A DNA stretch of 64,000 bases from Corbicula japonica. Lineage: Eukaryota; Mollusca; Bivalvia; Venerida; Cyrenidae. The stretch is taken from positions 2,294,001 to 2,358,000 of the forward strand of contig JAZAYU010000062.1 in assembly GCA_038501625.1 (NCBI GenBank), written 5' to 3'. The notes beneath the pieces are model-generated. The model saw only the letters and a list, made by a program, of their open reading frames with translations. It was not told where the DNA came from and did no database searches. The stretch's first letter is position 1, and each line of letters starts with the position of its first letter. The translations under genes were made by a program, and so were the position numbers. This document shows, in pieces, positions 36,001 through 47,567 of this stretch.

Positions 36001-38381
36001 CCATAAATTATGATTATGAGTTCTTGTTAATGTTGTTTTAGAAATGATGAAACGTTCTGGGCATCAACAGGATTATATCCACAGGAGTTTATCATGGGAT
36101 TTGGTCATATGATGGACATACAGAGAGTTAACCTGGCCTGCTATAACAGTAAGACCTTGTACATTATGCCAAAAGAGACATTTCATGATTTCAGTACATT
36201 CACTAGACAGTGCAATAATTGTTTAAGAGAAGATATAATTATGATTTTTAAATTGAATTTAGCCAGTTTGATGAAACTTAAAACAGGAAAAGTTGTCAAA
36301 CATTATGCTGTCATGCATTTTGGACAGGTGCTTTTTCATCAATACATATGAACTGCTAACATATTTGTGTACATATTCAGATATTTGATATATGTTCAAC
36401 ATTTTATAACTGAATATCTTTCCAGTACGACACATTCAAGTAGAGAAATGCACCACACAAGATCCATCATCATTTGAACCAGTCTTTGAAAAAGGTATTT
36501 TTTGTCAAGTCTCTCCAACAAAAGAACACAAATTCCATTTTTCCACTACAGAAACCTATATTGCATAATTTTTGATAAAAAAATCTGCATTATGTATTTA
36601 TTGCCAGAAAATAATACCGTAAATTGGGATATTTTGGCGTTGTTATATTTAGGCCATTTTGCCCAATAATGCCTGTGGTTTATTTTGGCCAGTTTAATTT
36701 TTGCCATTTATCATCGAGTGGCAAAAAACCCAACACAGATGCGATATTTTGTACAAGTATTTTGATTCGCTGTTACACCTGTGCACATATTACTTTATTT
36801 ATCTTATCAAAATGATGACATATAGGAAAACATGACAGAAGACACCATAATGTTTCATATAATTATTTTCAAATATAAATTTAAACTAAAAATGAACATG
36901 CAGAAATATACAATGAATAAACATTATTTAAGTGTAAAGAAAATTACGATGATATTCAAAACACTAAAACCTAAGTTTTCTTTAACAGAAAACAATCCAA
37001 AAGAATTGAAATACAATTGAAATTTAAAATCAAGAGATTAATTGAGCACCTTTGGAAAGTGATACAATGTAATTAGTGCTCAACATACGTAAATTGTGAA
37101 AAATAATATGTATTCTTTTGTTTACACTACTGAGTTAAATTATTACGTGTGACAAATATTGGTGTGTTTAATTTTCGCCTTTTCATTAAAGTGGCCAATT
37201 AGGCCAATTATTAATCAAGGCAAAAATATCCCAATTTAAGGTAATCAATGTAGTCTAGTCAGCTTTACAAATAAAGACGTTTCTTACCGAAGACATGGTA
37301 CATGTATCTTAGATTATTCGCATATCTAAAACCCAGTGAAACTGAAGTTTTCCATTTATTATGGAGTTAAAATTTAGTGTCATTCCTTTAAGACTTTTAC
37401 TGTTGAATTAGCACTGCATTTACCAGGTTTGTTTATATATTGGTTTTATCACATACATGAGCGAACAGTGTACTGTAGATCCAGATCAGCCTGCACATTC
37501 ATGCCTTCTGATCAGGATTTACACTGTTCACTTCTTGGTAAGAAATAACCTACTGAATAAGATGTGTCAGTTGATCTTGATCTACACTGTTCATCTATTG
37601 ATAATAGTCATATCCCATGGTTAATAAAATCATACTTGCCCTGGATGCTTATGGTTTTCAGCAGTTTACATTTCATTATTTACATCTTGGATTTTTATCG
37701 GAATGTATTTCTTCTTTACAATAAAAAAATAAAGCACTGAAAAAAAACACAATAAACAAGTCTTCATTTCAGCCAATCAGATGCTTGAGATTTGAGACTG
37801 GTCTACAGATTCAGTTTTTCACTATGTTTTCTTTAGAAAACCCTGGTTATTAGACTGTGATATGTCATAAGGCAGACAGGAGGATGGGTGGACAATACAT
37901 CTGTCAACATATCAATAAGTTTTTTGTTTAAGTTCACTTTTTCTCAGTAACCATTCAAAGTAGAGCTATGAAACTTAAAATAGTTGTCTGACATCACAAT
38001 AGCAAATATCAGGACAAGTTTCATAACTCTTGACTGTATTTTGACATAGTTATGCCCCTTTTTCACTTAAAATTGAAGAACAAAACAGGTTTTGTCATAT
38101 TGCATGGTCTTCTATGATCTTGGGCCCAAAATTGTTTGGAATTGCTATAAAGCCGAGTGATCCCCGTTATAATTTGTGAGAAGATAACTTTGATCTGTAT
38201 CTGTTACGTGATGATATAATTGTCTGTTGCAGATTTATCTCAGACTGACCATCAGATGCAGCGTGAGGACCTGGACATTCGGACAAAGGCGACATATCTG
38301 AGATTTGTGATCGACTCTGGCTATGACCATTTTGTGGCTGTACATAAAGTTAACATTGCTGGAAATGCCATGCATGGATAA
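33044..38381 (+). CDS. HSPB11: Intraflagellar transport protein 25 (HSPB11), complete
   Basis: Four exons, 33044-33135, 36042-36148, 36426-36494 and 38233-38381, have matching phases (2,1,1) and total 417 nt, 138 aa (human protein 144 aa). Diagnostic blocks are SNDQKHPPENMIDG and NDETFW across exons 1-2, YPQEFI in exon 2, IQVEKCTTQDPSSFEPVFEK in exon 3 and the end block YLRFVIDSGYDHFVAVHKV in exon 4. The protein is a small beta-sandwich (galactose-binding-like/DOC1-like fold). Asp30 and Thr35, the calcium-site positions I recall from human IFT25, are kept. IFT25 pairs with IFT27 in the IFT-B complex of cilia and helps export of signalling proteins such as BBSome cargo. The alternative name comes from an early small-heat-shock label; it has no alpha-crystallin domain. 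Intron 1 (2.9 kb) holds several transposons. Confidence 0.96.
33311..34774. mobile_element. Outer hAT-like inverted-repeat element in IFT25 intron 1
   Basis: CAGGGCTTTTCATC at 33311 is matched by GATGAAAAGCCCTG ending at 34774, and both inner flanks share GGGAAGAGGCC-like words. CAGGG...CCCTG ends are typical of hAT transposons, but no 8-bp target duplication is visible. It encloses a second, similar element. Confidence 0.6.
33521..34629. mobile_element. Inner hAT-like element nested in the preceding one
   Basis: CAGGGTTCGACGTTAA at 33521 is mirrored by TTAATGTCGAACCCTG ending at 34629, giving 1109 bp with no transposase. Next to the termini are matching ACTGGACC/GGTCCAG words. The two small frames inside (for example the 146-residue minus-strand frame that overlaps the left edge) have no recognisable domain. 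Confidence 0.62.
35185..35315. repeat. Dispersed repeat family R, copy 2
   Basis: It contains CAGTGTAGATCCAGATC, a diverged GGGATCTGCACTTTGC and GCAGATCCTGATCAGACAGC. It lies in IFT25 intron 1. Confidence 0.7.
35792..35908. mobile_element. Palindromic MITE family A, copy 6 (left arm internally deleted)
   Basis: The left edge GAGCTGAAGGTTATAAAACT and the full right arm ending in AAAACCTTGGGCACTG are present, but most of the left arm is missing. It is in IFT25 intron 1. Confidence 0.82.
37460..37600. repeat. Dispersed repeat family R, copy 3
   Basis: GTAGATCCAGATCAGCCTGC, then TCTGATCAGGATTTACACTG and TTGATCTTGATCTACACTG, with TTCTTGGTAAGAAATAACC between the pairs. It lies in IFT25 intron 3. 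Confidence 0.75.
37765..37819. mobile_element. Palindromic MITE family A, copy 7 (right arm only)
   Basis: ATTTCAGCCAATCAGATGC through TTTGAGACTGGT to a TCAGTTTTT end is a solo half-element in IFT25 intron 3. Confidence 0.8.
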
Positions 38382-38473
38382 CAGAGACCATTCTCATCAC
38401 TGTGTATCATTATGAATTGGGAATCATTTAACCCTTTATTATATGGGATATGGCTTGAATCCCATGTGCTGCC

Positions 38474-38655
38474 AGTGTAGATCCAGATTAGCCTGCAAAG
38501 CCATGTAGTCTGATCTGGATCTAATATGTTTGCTTCTTGGTCAGAAATAATCTCATGGACCTAAAAGGGAACAGTCTAGATCCCAATCAGACTGCATGAA
38601 TGTGCCAGCTGTAATTATATCAGGATTTACACTGGTCCCACATGTGATATAAGTC
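38474..38655. repeat. Dispersed repeat family R, copy 4
   Basis: GTGTAGATCCAGATTAGCC and TCTGATCTGGATCTAATATG, then TTCTTGGTCAGAAATAATC and ATCAGGATTTACACTGG. It lies just downstream of the IFT25 stop, probably within its 3' UTR. Confidence 0.72.
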
Positions 38656-38681
38656 ACATCCACAGAGTTTAAAGGGTTTCA

Positions 38682-38687
38682 AATAAA
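38682..38687 (+). terminator. Candidate polyadenylation signal of IFT25
   Basis: AATAAA lies 300 bp after the stop codon. A transcript ending here would carry a copy of repeat family R in its 3' UTR. Other AATAAA words follow near 38920 and 39330. Confidence 0.35.
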
Positions 38688-39664
38688 TTTTTTTACGAGG
38701 AGCAAAATATTGATGAAAAAATAGTGTTAAATTCTAGAATCTGAATAAACTTGCTGACATGTCTTTAAATTATATAAAATGACATTATTTAGCAGGTACA
38801 AAATGTGTATGCTTTTGGGAACCTGAACATGTTCAGAGCACTGTAGTTACCTCCTTTTTTGCAGCTAAAGATATATTATGTTGGGTCTTCATGTTGGGTC
38901 TCCTTAGCAAAACATCTAAATAAAGTCACAGTCTGGCATCTTTCTAATTAATGATAATTAATATATTATATATCACAGTGATCAAAATATTTGAAAATAA
39001 GTGATACAGTTGTCCAAGGGAGGTAAATGCTACACTTTTATTACAAGACTAAAAGCTAATGAAACAAGATCCTTTTTACGATGTATTTCATTCTAATTCA
39101 TCCAGCCTGTTATTTCTTTTTTTCTTAATAAAACATTTCAAGCTTTCACATGTAGTATAAATTAATAGTTAATCTTATAATAATGATAGTTGTTTTACTT
39201 TTCTATGTGATTCCATTATTGCAGTACTTTGGGATTTCTATTTAAGCAGATTTCTGCATTTCCATGCAAACAAGTTTAATTTTTGCCTTCACCTTATTTT
39301 AACACTGGACCCATTTTGATGAAAGAGAAATAAAAAATATAAATATTACCAGTTAAAGTCATGTCCTTATTGCAACTTGCGATTTAATTTAAGTTTGACA
39401 GATTAAGTCCAAAAAAATAGGCAGTTTTATATTTAGTTAGGGTCATTGAATACAACATACATTGTGATTATGACCTCTTCAACATTATTGACTGGGCTCA
39501 AATTTCCCAGGTTCTCAAAAGTTAATGAATACCTTGTACTTGTAGTATTCCGTCCAAATAAAATCAAATACTTTATTTTCAAGTTTGTTATTTTTTATCA
39601 CGAGAAGTGTTACTACCAAAAGACTATATTATCCCTTCACTCCATTATACAGGTTTTATTACAA

Positions 39665-39982
39665 GTGCAAACAGTTTAGATCAAGATAAGCTGGCAAATC
39701 TACGCCATCCAATCAAGATCTACACTGTTCACTTCATGGTCAGAAATACCCTAATGAATCAAAAAGCAAACAGTGTAGGTACTGATCAGATAGCATGGAT
39801 GCGCCGGCTGATCTGTTCACCTAAGGATAAAGGCCATACTACCCCCATGAAGTAAATATTATAGGATTTAAACATAGTTCATGAGTTACTGTGTCCAATC
39901 TAGCAAATAATGAGACTGGACAGTAGATCTTAATCAGAAAGAACAGATGTGCCAACTGATCTGGATCTTCACTGTTTGTACA
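39665..39982. repeat. Dispersed repeat family R, copies 5 and 6
   Basis: At 39665-39830: CAGTTTAGATCAAGATAAGC, AATCAAGATCTACACTG, TCATGGTCAGAAATACCC and a final TAGGTACTGATCAGATAGC. At 39914-39982: a shorter copy ending CTGATCTGGATCTTCACTG. The family's recurring order is GTAGATC..GATCTACAC, then a TTGGTCAGAAATAACC linker, then a second pair. Confidence 0.7.
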
Positions 39983-39989
39983 TGTGTTT

Positions 39990-42470
39990 AAACATTTTTT
40001 GTGAGTAAAAGAATTAAATTTGTGGTGTACAAGGCCGAGTCTACTCTTCCATTATCCCCAGCAACAAATAATCATATAATCCAAGAAATTTAACTAATAT
40101 CCTGCAAACAATTTTTTATGCTGTCATACAAAAGAGGAATTTCAATACAGGTTTATATAGCTTGTGGCTGCTATGCGCTGTGTAATAAGTTTTAATAATT
40201 TTCTTAAATATTTGCACTGTATTGAAACATATTGTATTTGTACCCTGTCAAATGGAATTTTGTATACTGTAGTCACTTGTGGTCAGGTCTGTCAATAAGT
40301 TATAATGCAGAAGTATGGACATATTGGTGTACAAGCTCTTAACTTCCATACTACGTATAATATAGCAGTGAAACTTTTTGTTGCACTTGTTCACTATCAT
40401 ATCTTGAGTACAACTCCTTCACTCCTGGCATGTGACATAACTACGTAACGTTATGATTTTAATCTGTATGCTTCTTTATGCGGTGATTTTTCAACGCATA
40501 AACAGGGCGACCGCGGTGACGCTCAACGCATGAAGCAGAAATTTCTTATATGGGGCGACACTGAGCCTTTTTGCCACATAAAGAGAATTATTTTAAGATT
40601 TTCTTTGAGAACTTAAGAAAAGTTAAAATTTTCTCGAATATTTTTTTCGTCTTCTTAATGGATTACAAAGTTTTGGCTGCTGACATGTTTCAAACACTGA
40701 CACTCATCCGACGTGATAACATTATTTAAAAAGGAGCAAAAAAGGTTTCAAAGATTAAGAAATGTATGAAAGTTGCCACATATTCTTCAGATCTTTACCA
40801 GAACCAGAACTTGTAGTGTTGATACATTGAACTATTAGAAGCTATTATATTGCTTGACTCCACAAACTTAAAAAAAAATAATTAAAAATTGATATAATAA
40901 TGTATTGTCAGGTATGCCATTACTTTTATCCTACAGAAGATGCATCGCATTAGGTTTGATAAGTCGTTTGTTATTATAAGTACCGGTAGTTGTTTTTTCT
41001 CGTTCAAGTACACAGTGCTTCAAAAATTGCGGTCAACACCTATTAACCTTAAGTGTACCAGGAAAGTGGACATTTAGAATAGTTTTTTTACAATATACTT
41101 ATTTGATTTTATTTCACTATTACAAAGACTAATAAGTGATAGTTTGATGGCTTTCAAAGTTCCCTTTTAATCTACTTCAATATTACATTCGCGTTGTTTG
41201 TACAGTGTGACAGCTGTAAAAAGTCGCCACGTACGTTCAGTCAGTGCTGTTATCAGTTACTTCCTTTAAAGGTCGTTGAGAGAAATAAATTACGTACTAT
41301 GTTAATAGTACTTCTAAAATTACTTTTGTTTAAATATGTCGGTCGGTTTAAAGTTGGGTGGTTTAATTATCCCAGCCAATATAGATTCGGAATTTGTTCA
41401 ATCATCCCAATGATATACTTCCTGCTTTTCAAATTTTTCCATTGGCGTTGTCTGTAATATGCAGAATTTATATTCCAGATCTCCTTTCAAAATTCTATTT
41501 TGTTTAGTTCCGTCCATTGTTTTCTTCTTTTATCTGGGGACCATACGCCGCTGAAAATGGAATGGTATTAATCTGAAAATACGTCATTGAATGTTGCATG
41601 TTCACCGCCATATGCATACCATCGTTTGGGGTAGATCAACATTGTACTGTTTATTGGTGTAAATATTGAGTCGACTCAACCCGGGGCTAGGCGGCATGGT
41701 TAGTAATATGCATTTTCATTACTGCCCATGAACAATCAAACCGAACCTGCAATATTTTCATTTGTCGTGTTCGATGGCGTTCAAAGTTCCCTTTTCATCT
41801 ATTTAAATGGTGAAATATACTAAATGGCTATCGTTTTTGATGTTTGCTATTATAAAAGATATTACCAATCACAGAATATTATGTTACAGCACATTTTAGG
41901 ACATGCACGCAAAACATTATACCTACTGTAATTACAAAAGTGAAATGTCTTCGAGTAGCCGCAGACAAAAGGTCACACGTCAGGAAGAAATTAGCGGTTT
42001 CAGCTTTTAATGTCACGTTATTATCCAAGTTCATTACAGTGCATCTGTCAGCTTTAATTGCCTGTTAAATCATAACGGTAGCACCATCTATGGTCCTTTG
42101 ATTTTTGATTTACCATATAATCGGTTCTGCTCAGTATCATATTCAATAATTATCTAAACGCGTTAACTATGTTGTTGAGCAACATATGGTTCATAGAGCA
42201 CGTGAAAATTGAGCTTTAAGTTCTGGGTTATTGCACTGTTTTGGTTTGTTGTCTTTTAATAAAAGTAGTACGTTGTCTGCTCCTCAAAAAGTCTATGGCG
42301 GATAAAACAGACATGATTTGAAGCGACATACATATCCTTACAATCGATGTCAAGTCGTATATTAGAAATCGTATACGCTCGTATATAACAAGAGTTACCC
42401 CACATTTCAGTCTCTTCCAGAATGTAAGACATAATTCATTGTTGAAACATAAACGAGACATTATGCCATG
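39990..42470. other. Intergenic sequence with family B fragments
   Basis: No gene was recognised. Two fragments of foldback family B occur: 41143-41174 (CTTTCAAAGTTCCCTTTTAA) and 41704-41800 (one arm, from ATGCATTTTCATTACTG to AAAGTTCCCTTTT). Confidence 0.55.
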
Positions 42471-42483
42471 CCGCAGTGATTAA

Positions 42484-42898
42484 GAGGTCGCAAACATTGC
42501 AAATGGCGAAAACTAGCTAAAATTTCTATAGATTTCTACTTTCACAAAGTGACTTTGGACCAGGAAGTAAGATTTCCTTGAATTTCTTGAAAACCCTAAC
42601 ATTATTTTAACGAATTGGCACTAAACATCGTAAACCAGCATATACTTATTTCAGGTATGAGTTGCTTTGTTATATTGTTCATGAATTTCAGAGTTCTCAT
42701 GCAAATGGTTTTTCTTTTGTTTTAGTATGTGCTTGGTAATTAGAACATGAATTAGACTAAACTGAGCTTGCAAACATTTACTACATCCATAGCTAAATAC
42801 ATTTATTTACTAAAATCTAAGTGGCAATAAGTATTTCCCCCAAAATTCATTTTTTGAAATTTTAGCCTGTTTTCGCCATTTGCAGTGTTTGCGATACC
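42484..42898. mobile_element. TTAA-flanked MITE (415 bp)
   Basis: Terminal inverted repeats of about 43 bp share TCGCAAACA, TGCAAATGGCGAAAAC and GCTAAAATTTC. Both ends abut TTAA (42480-42483 and 42899-42902), the target duplication of piggyBac and Kolobok transposons. There is no coding inside, so it is non-autonomous. Confidence 0.8.
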
Positions 42899-42902
42899 TT
42901 AA

Positions 42903-44837
42903 AAGCCCGCACTGGGAATCGAATCTGTACCGCGACCGCGCCTAGCCACATTACATCGACCTCTATACTTTCAAGTATATATATTTTTACGGGCGTCATA
43001 CTGCACTATCAGAGCTATTATGAATTTTAACTGTTTATAAGCCCACACTTAGAATAGAACCAGTACGGCGCCTAGCCATATAACATCGGCTATAATTTTG
43101 AATTTAAGTTTCTATTGTCATTTTAAAATCAATTTAAACAATTAGGTAATTAAGAGAAGAAGCCAGCACTGGTGTCAGAGACATTGCAAAATGGTCATGT
43201 GTCGTAACTCGTCACTAAAATTGTTGCACCGGATACAGATATTGATAGCTTTTGATTAAGTTTCATATGCAAACAATATGAGCTTTGCTCTCATAAAACC
43301 GTCACAGAAGGAACGATCAAATCAATGCGGTAAATAAAAGCCAACTGATCAAACAACGTGGTATTAACGGAAGCAGTGTTAGCCGTATAATTATTCTAGC
43401 AATCTGCAGAGTTGTTATTTAACAAATTGAATAATATTGATGATTGGTTCCAACAAGCCGCTCTGTTTTTAACGATCTTCTGTTTCATGAAACAGCGAAT
43501 AAATGACAAATCGTTCAATGCTATAATTGCATGTTATTGTTTCAAGGACAAAGAACTTCCATAATTTTTATAAAGCAACATTGTGGGTCAGTATAAAGAT
43601 AAACAAAGTGCATCCCTCCCTATTTTTCTTTCACTTCCTCTGCCCCTGTCTCTATCTACTATTTCATTATTTCCCCATCTCCAAAGAAAACCGTACAAGT
43701 GACACGATTATTTGATCATTTTAGTTCATTTTTGTCCAGTTTAATTAAAATTTATAATAATCAAAGTTTCAGAGTTAAAAAGTGATACTATTTCCGCTCT
43801 TACCAACAACAAGCGCCCTTGTCAACGACAATGCCCCATACCATAACAGGAGGCCCGTTGCCACGCGTCAGCAACACGGAAATCAGATGCTATGATTCCG
43901 GCATTTTTGTAGCACCATGGTATTAGTTATAGGACAACAAACGTCAAAAAATAAACTTAAACCATACGGGGTTTTCTATAACGGTAAACACAATCAAACG
44001 GTTTTCAGTAAATATGATCTTTCTATAATTTCAGTTATCTTAGACTTATGGAAATTTGAAAATCAGTGTCAATATCTCTTCAAAATATTCAAGTGTGGTC
44101 ATCACACTCGCTTTCCGGTATCAATTCTTTATGGGAACGCGTTTAAAAGTATTTTAAATACAAGTAAATCTAGCTCGTTGCAACAAACCTTAGTATACTT
44201 TCTTTCCACAAAATCCTTAAATCAAGCTTTATAACCCCGTTACTTAAAATCATTTCCTTCTCCGCGTCATTTTTCTTTTTTTCCTAAATTTATTCACCTG
44301 AAAACCTTTTTATAAACGCCACTTGTTTTTTTTTAAATGACACGTCTTCAAGCCTGTCAGCTTCTGAACACCAGGAAATGTCATTCAGTTTACGTTTGTC
44401 ATTAAAATGACAAAACATTCTGATTTGCTCTAAAATGATTTATCTTGTTTAAGTTCATTAATGGTTTGAAGGAACAAAAGAATGTTAAGCATTCTCCAGA
44501 GATACCTAAGGTATACAGTGATATGATATATGTTAAAAGTGTCTCATAAATATGACTACAGCAGATGCTAGCTGCAAAAAAACTTTCAATATTGTAATAC
44601 CTAAATGTGTTTTAGCAGCGCACATAAACATGTTAAAAAGTCCACCTGTATACCAAAGTGACCTTGAGCTGCCAAGATCACAGTCGGGCTTCAAGGTCTT
44701 CGAAGGATATGTCTTTCTCAAGGCCTGTACCATGCTTAGCAATTTCCCAAGTATTTGCAACCTTGCAGCGACGAGTTTTTTCCGTAATGTATGTTTGAAT
44801 ATGCTAATGGATTCAATAAGGTGAGTCGGCTATTGCC
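42903..44837. other. Intergenic sequence, no gene recognised
   Basis: A pair of related sentences (AAGCCCGCACTGGGAATCGAA near 42904 and AGCCCACACTTAGAATAGAA near 43040, each followed by a CCTAGCCA-type word) suggests a small diverged repeat. Open frames of 90-105 codons at 43917 and 44552 show no known domain. Confidence 0.45.
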
Positions 44838-44925
44838 ACAAGCAGAAAACACAGCCTCCCTACACCGCCAAAAGGTAGAGAGGAAAACACAGCCTCCCTA
44901 CACCACCAAAAGGTAGAGAGGAAAA
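44838..44925. repeat. Family D fragment with internal 38-bp tandem duplication
   Basis: AAAACACAGCCTCCCTACACC..CCAAAAGGTAGAGAGG is present twice in a row (44846 and 44884). The same CACAGCCTCCCCAC wording occurs at 5885 and 47372. Confidence 0.75.
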
Positions 44926-44982
44926 GAGAGCATGGGGTAGTAAAGTGAACAATATCAACTGAGATATCACAATTTAATAACG

Positions 44983-46000
44983 ATTATTACATGAACTATA
45001 AATAGACGCAACGCGATTGGTCACACCCCCAAAATAACAAAATAAATCTAGATATTGACCCGCTTTCGCTGATATTGACCTGTCTATAAATAGAATACGA
45101 AAGTTTCCATCTTTTATATTATTTATAGTTCATGTAATAAACTATTTTATATATATAACTATTTATAGTTCATGTAATAAAACAGTTATTTACTTATTAG
45201 CTGGGAAATATGCTGTTGATATTGACCGCAAAAAACGTTATTGACCTCGGCTATCGCCTCGGTCAATAACGATTTTTTAGGTCAATATCACAGCATATTT
45301 CAAAGCTAATAAGTAAATAATTGTATATTATTACATGAACTATAAATAGACGCAACGCGATTGGTCACACCCCCAAAATAACCGAGTCAATAAATCTAGA
45401 TATTGACCCGCTTTCGCTGATATTGACCTGTCTATAAATAGAATGCGAAAGTTTCCATCTTTTATATTATTTATAGTTCATATAACTATTTATAGTTCAT
45501 GTAATAAAACAGTTATTTACTTATTAGCTGGGAAATATGCTGTTGATATTGACCGCAAAAATCGTTATTGACCTCGGCTATCGCCTCGGTCAAAAACGAT
45601 TTTTTAGGTCGATATCACAGCATATTTCCCAGCTAATAAGTAAATAATTGTATATTATTACATGAACTATAAATAGACGCAACGCGATTGGTCACACCCC
45701 CAAAATAACCGAGTCAATAAATTTAGATATTGACCCGCTTTCGCTGATATTGACCTGTCCATAAATAGAATACGAAAGTTTCCATCTTTTATATTATTTA
45801 TAGTTCATGTAATAAACTATTTTATATATATAACTATTTATAGTTCATGTAATTAAACAGTTATTTACTTATTAGCTGGGAAATATGCTGTTGATATTGA
45901 CCGCAAAAATCGTTATTGACCTCGGCTATCGCCTCGGTCAATAACGATTTTTTAGGTCAATATCACAGCATATTTCCAAGCTAATAAGTAAATAATTGTA
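44983..46000. repeat. Double-hairpin repeat array, three copies
   Basis: Copies at 44983-45326, 45327-45653 and 45654-46000 are nearly identical; the middle one lacks about 17 bp. Each begins ATTACATGAACTATAAATAG, which is mirrored within the same unit by CTATTTATAGTTCATGTAAT. Each then has a second hairpin: TTACTTATTAGCTGGGAAAT ... ATATTGACC mirrored by GGTCAATATCACAGC ... TTCCCAGCTAATAAG, centred on TGACCTCGGCTATCGCCTCGG. Every unit is thus two stem-loops in series. The open frames across it are meaningless. The whole array recurs at 49371 and one copy at 53531. Confidence 0.9.
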
Positions 46001-47129
46001 TAATATGATAGCTTGATCGGTTACCGCAATATAACGGTAAATGCAAAAAGATTGCCACTGCAGGAGGTTTGAAACCAGATTCGTGGGTGCATCAACCTTA
46101 CATCTGCTCCAACAGGTTCTTATGTGAACAAACAAGCACAAAATGTCTTGGTAAATAACTTCTAAATTACCAACTCGATAATGTTGCATGAAAAAGCACA
46201 CACATTTGTTATAAATACGACGCGAATGACATTGTCAAGTAAAACAGGTGAATATGACCATACAGAGGCCAGAGCTCCTGGAAACACATTAGCAAGACCA
46301 CGATGGCAGGCATGAAAGAAGGTTCAAAATCTTTTGATCTAAAATTTGTATGGGTATTATATAAAATCCCCGTAACACCCACGCCCCTGTCGTCATGCGA
46401 CATTCCAAACGAAGAGGATTTCACCACAATCGTCAATTTGTTTTGTAAGCTGTTCACTTATTGTCAAAATATTTGATGTTGTTTTTCGAATTCAACATAA
46501 TCGAATTTTTATGCCATACCAATATTTTTAAAGTATTATATTGAGCGTGTTCATTCATGTAATTTAAGCTGTGCTTTACTTTTCATAGGAAGAACAACAT
46601 TGCGAAACCTCATGTGAATAAAATGGAGGTGATCTTTCAGTTTAAAAGTGCTTATAATTGCATATATCAGGTTTCCCATGCATGCTAGAATTGTTGCAAT
46701 GTATTTAATAGAAGCTGACTGAAAACTGATAATCGTCTCTCCCAATAGCAGATCTGTTTGAATAACATAACTGAGAAACTCTTTTATCAAGAATCTCAAA
46801 TATTGTGCGGAAATTATGTTCTTTTGTGAGAGGTTGCCTCATCTATACCACAGACTTTAATCAATGTGACAGAAATTTGTGCGTTGTTGTGTTTTTAAAG
46901 ATGATTACCAGAAAGTTTCCCATTCAAAAATATTTTTAATCGATTTCCTTAGATTATTTTTACCGGTGTACTATTTAACTTATTTTACTTTTTGTCACCA
47001 AAACTACTGGTTTAGAATACTATTAACAAACGATTTGTAATATTACCCATTAAATATTCGAAAATTATGCATGAACATAATGTAGGAATAAAAATAACGG
47101 CAACATGATCATTAGAAGTTGGGGCATAT

Positions 47130-47567
47130 GATTGTGTGCTTTTGCATGTATGCAACATTGCCAAGTCGATGGATTTGTTGGATCTAATTCACAAAGACAA
47201 CTTGCACTTGTTTGTTCAAATCAGAATCTGTTGGGGGCTACTGTGATGTTGCTGCACCCTAGAACCTGGTTTAGCCATTAACAAGCGTAAAATTGTTTTG
47301 CCACTTACCGTTCCAATGCGGTACAATAGAAAAGCAACATATGCATATCAGGAATCGCCACACTCAAAAAACACAGCCTCCCCACGCAGCGAAAAAGAAG
47401 AGAGGAAGATAGAGAGAGCGCATGTTTTATATATGTATGTCAATTCAAATAGGACGTCACAAACAATTAATAAACAAGAGAACCTTTGGGGATACCGCCT
47501 TGGAACGGTCAGTGGCAAAACAAATTGCCACTGGGGGGTTTAAACCAGGTTCTAGAAATTGAATTGA
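47130..47567. repeat. Family D copies in inverted arrangement (present only in unit 1 in full)
   Basis: A plus-oriented copy (47130-47335, with CTAGAACCTGGTTTAG and GCCACTTACCGTTCCAATGC) meets a minus-oriented one (47336-47567, with CCTTGGAACGGTCAGTGGC and GGTTTAAACCAGGTTCTAG). In the second duplication unit the minus copy is absent and the flanks join at 51720. Confidence 0.8.

Noticed and set aside
44533..44824. Overlapping 75- and 90-codon frames on both strands
   Set aside because: No domain, no splice context, and both strands open, which suggests chance.
46551..46799. Minus-strand 82-codon frame with a hydrophobic stretch resembling a GPCR first helix
   Set aside because: No conserved receptor motif, no flanking exons. 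It is kept in both duplicated units only because they are nearly identical.
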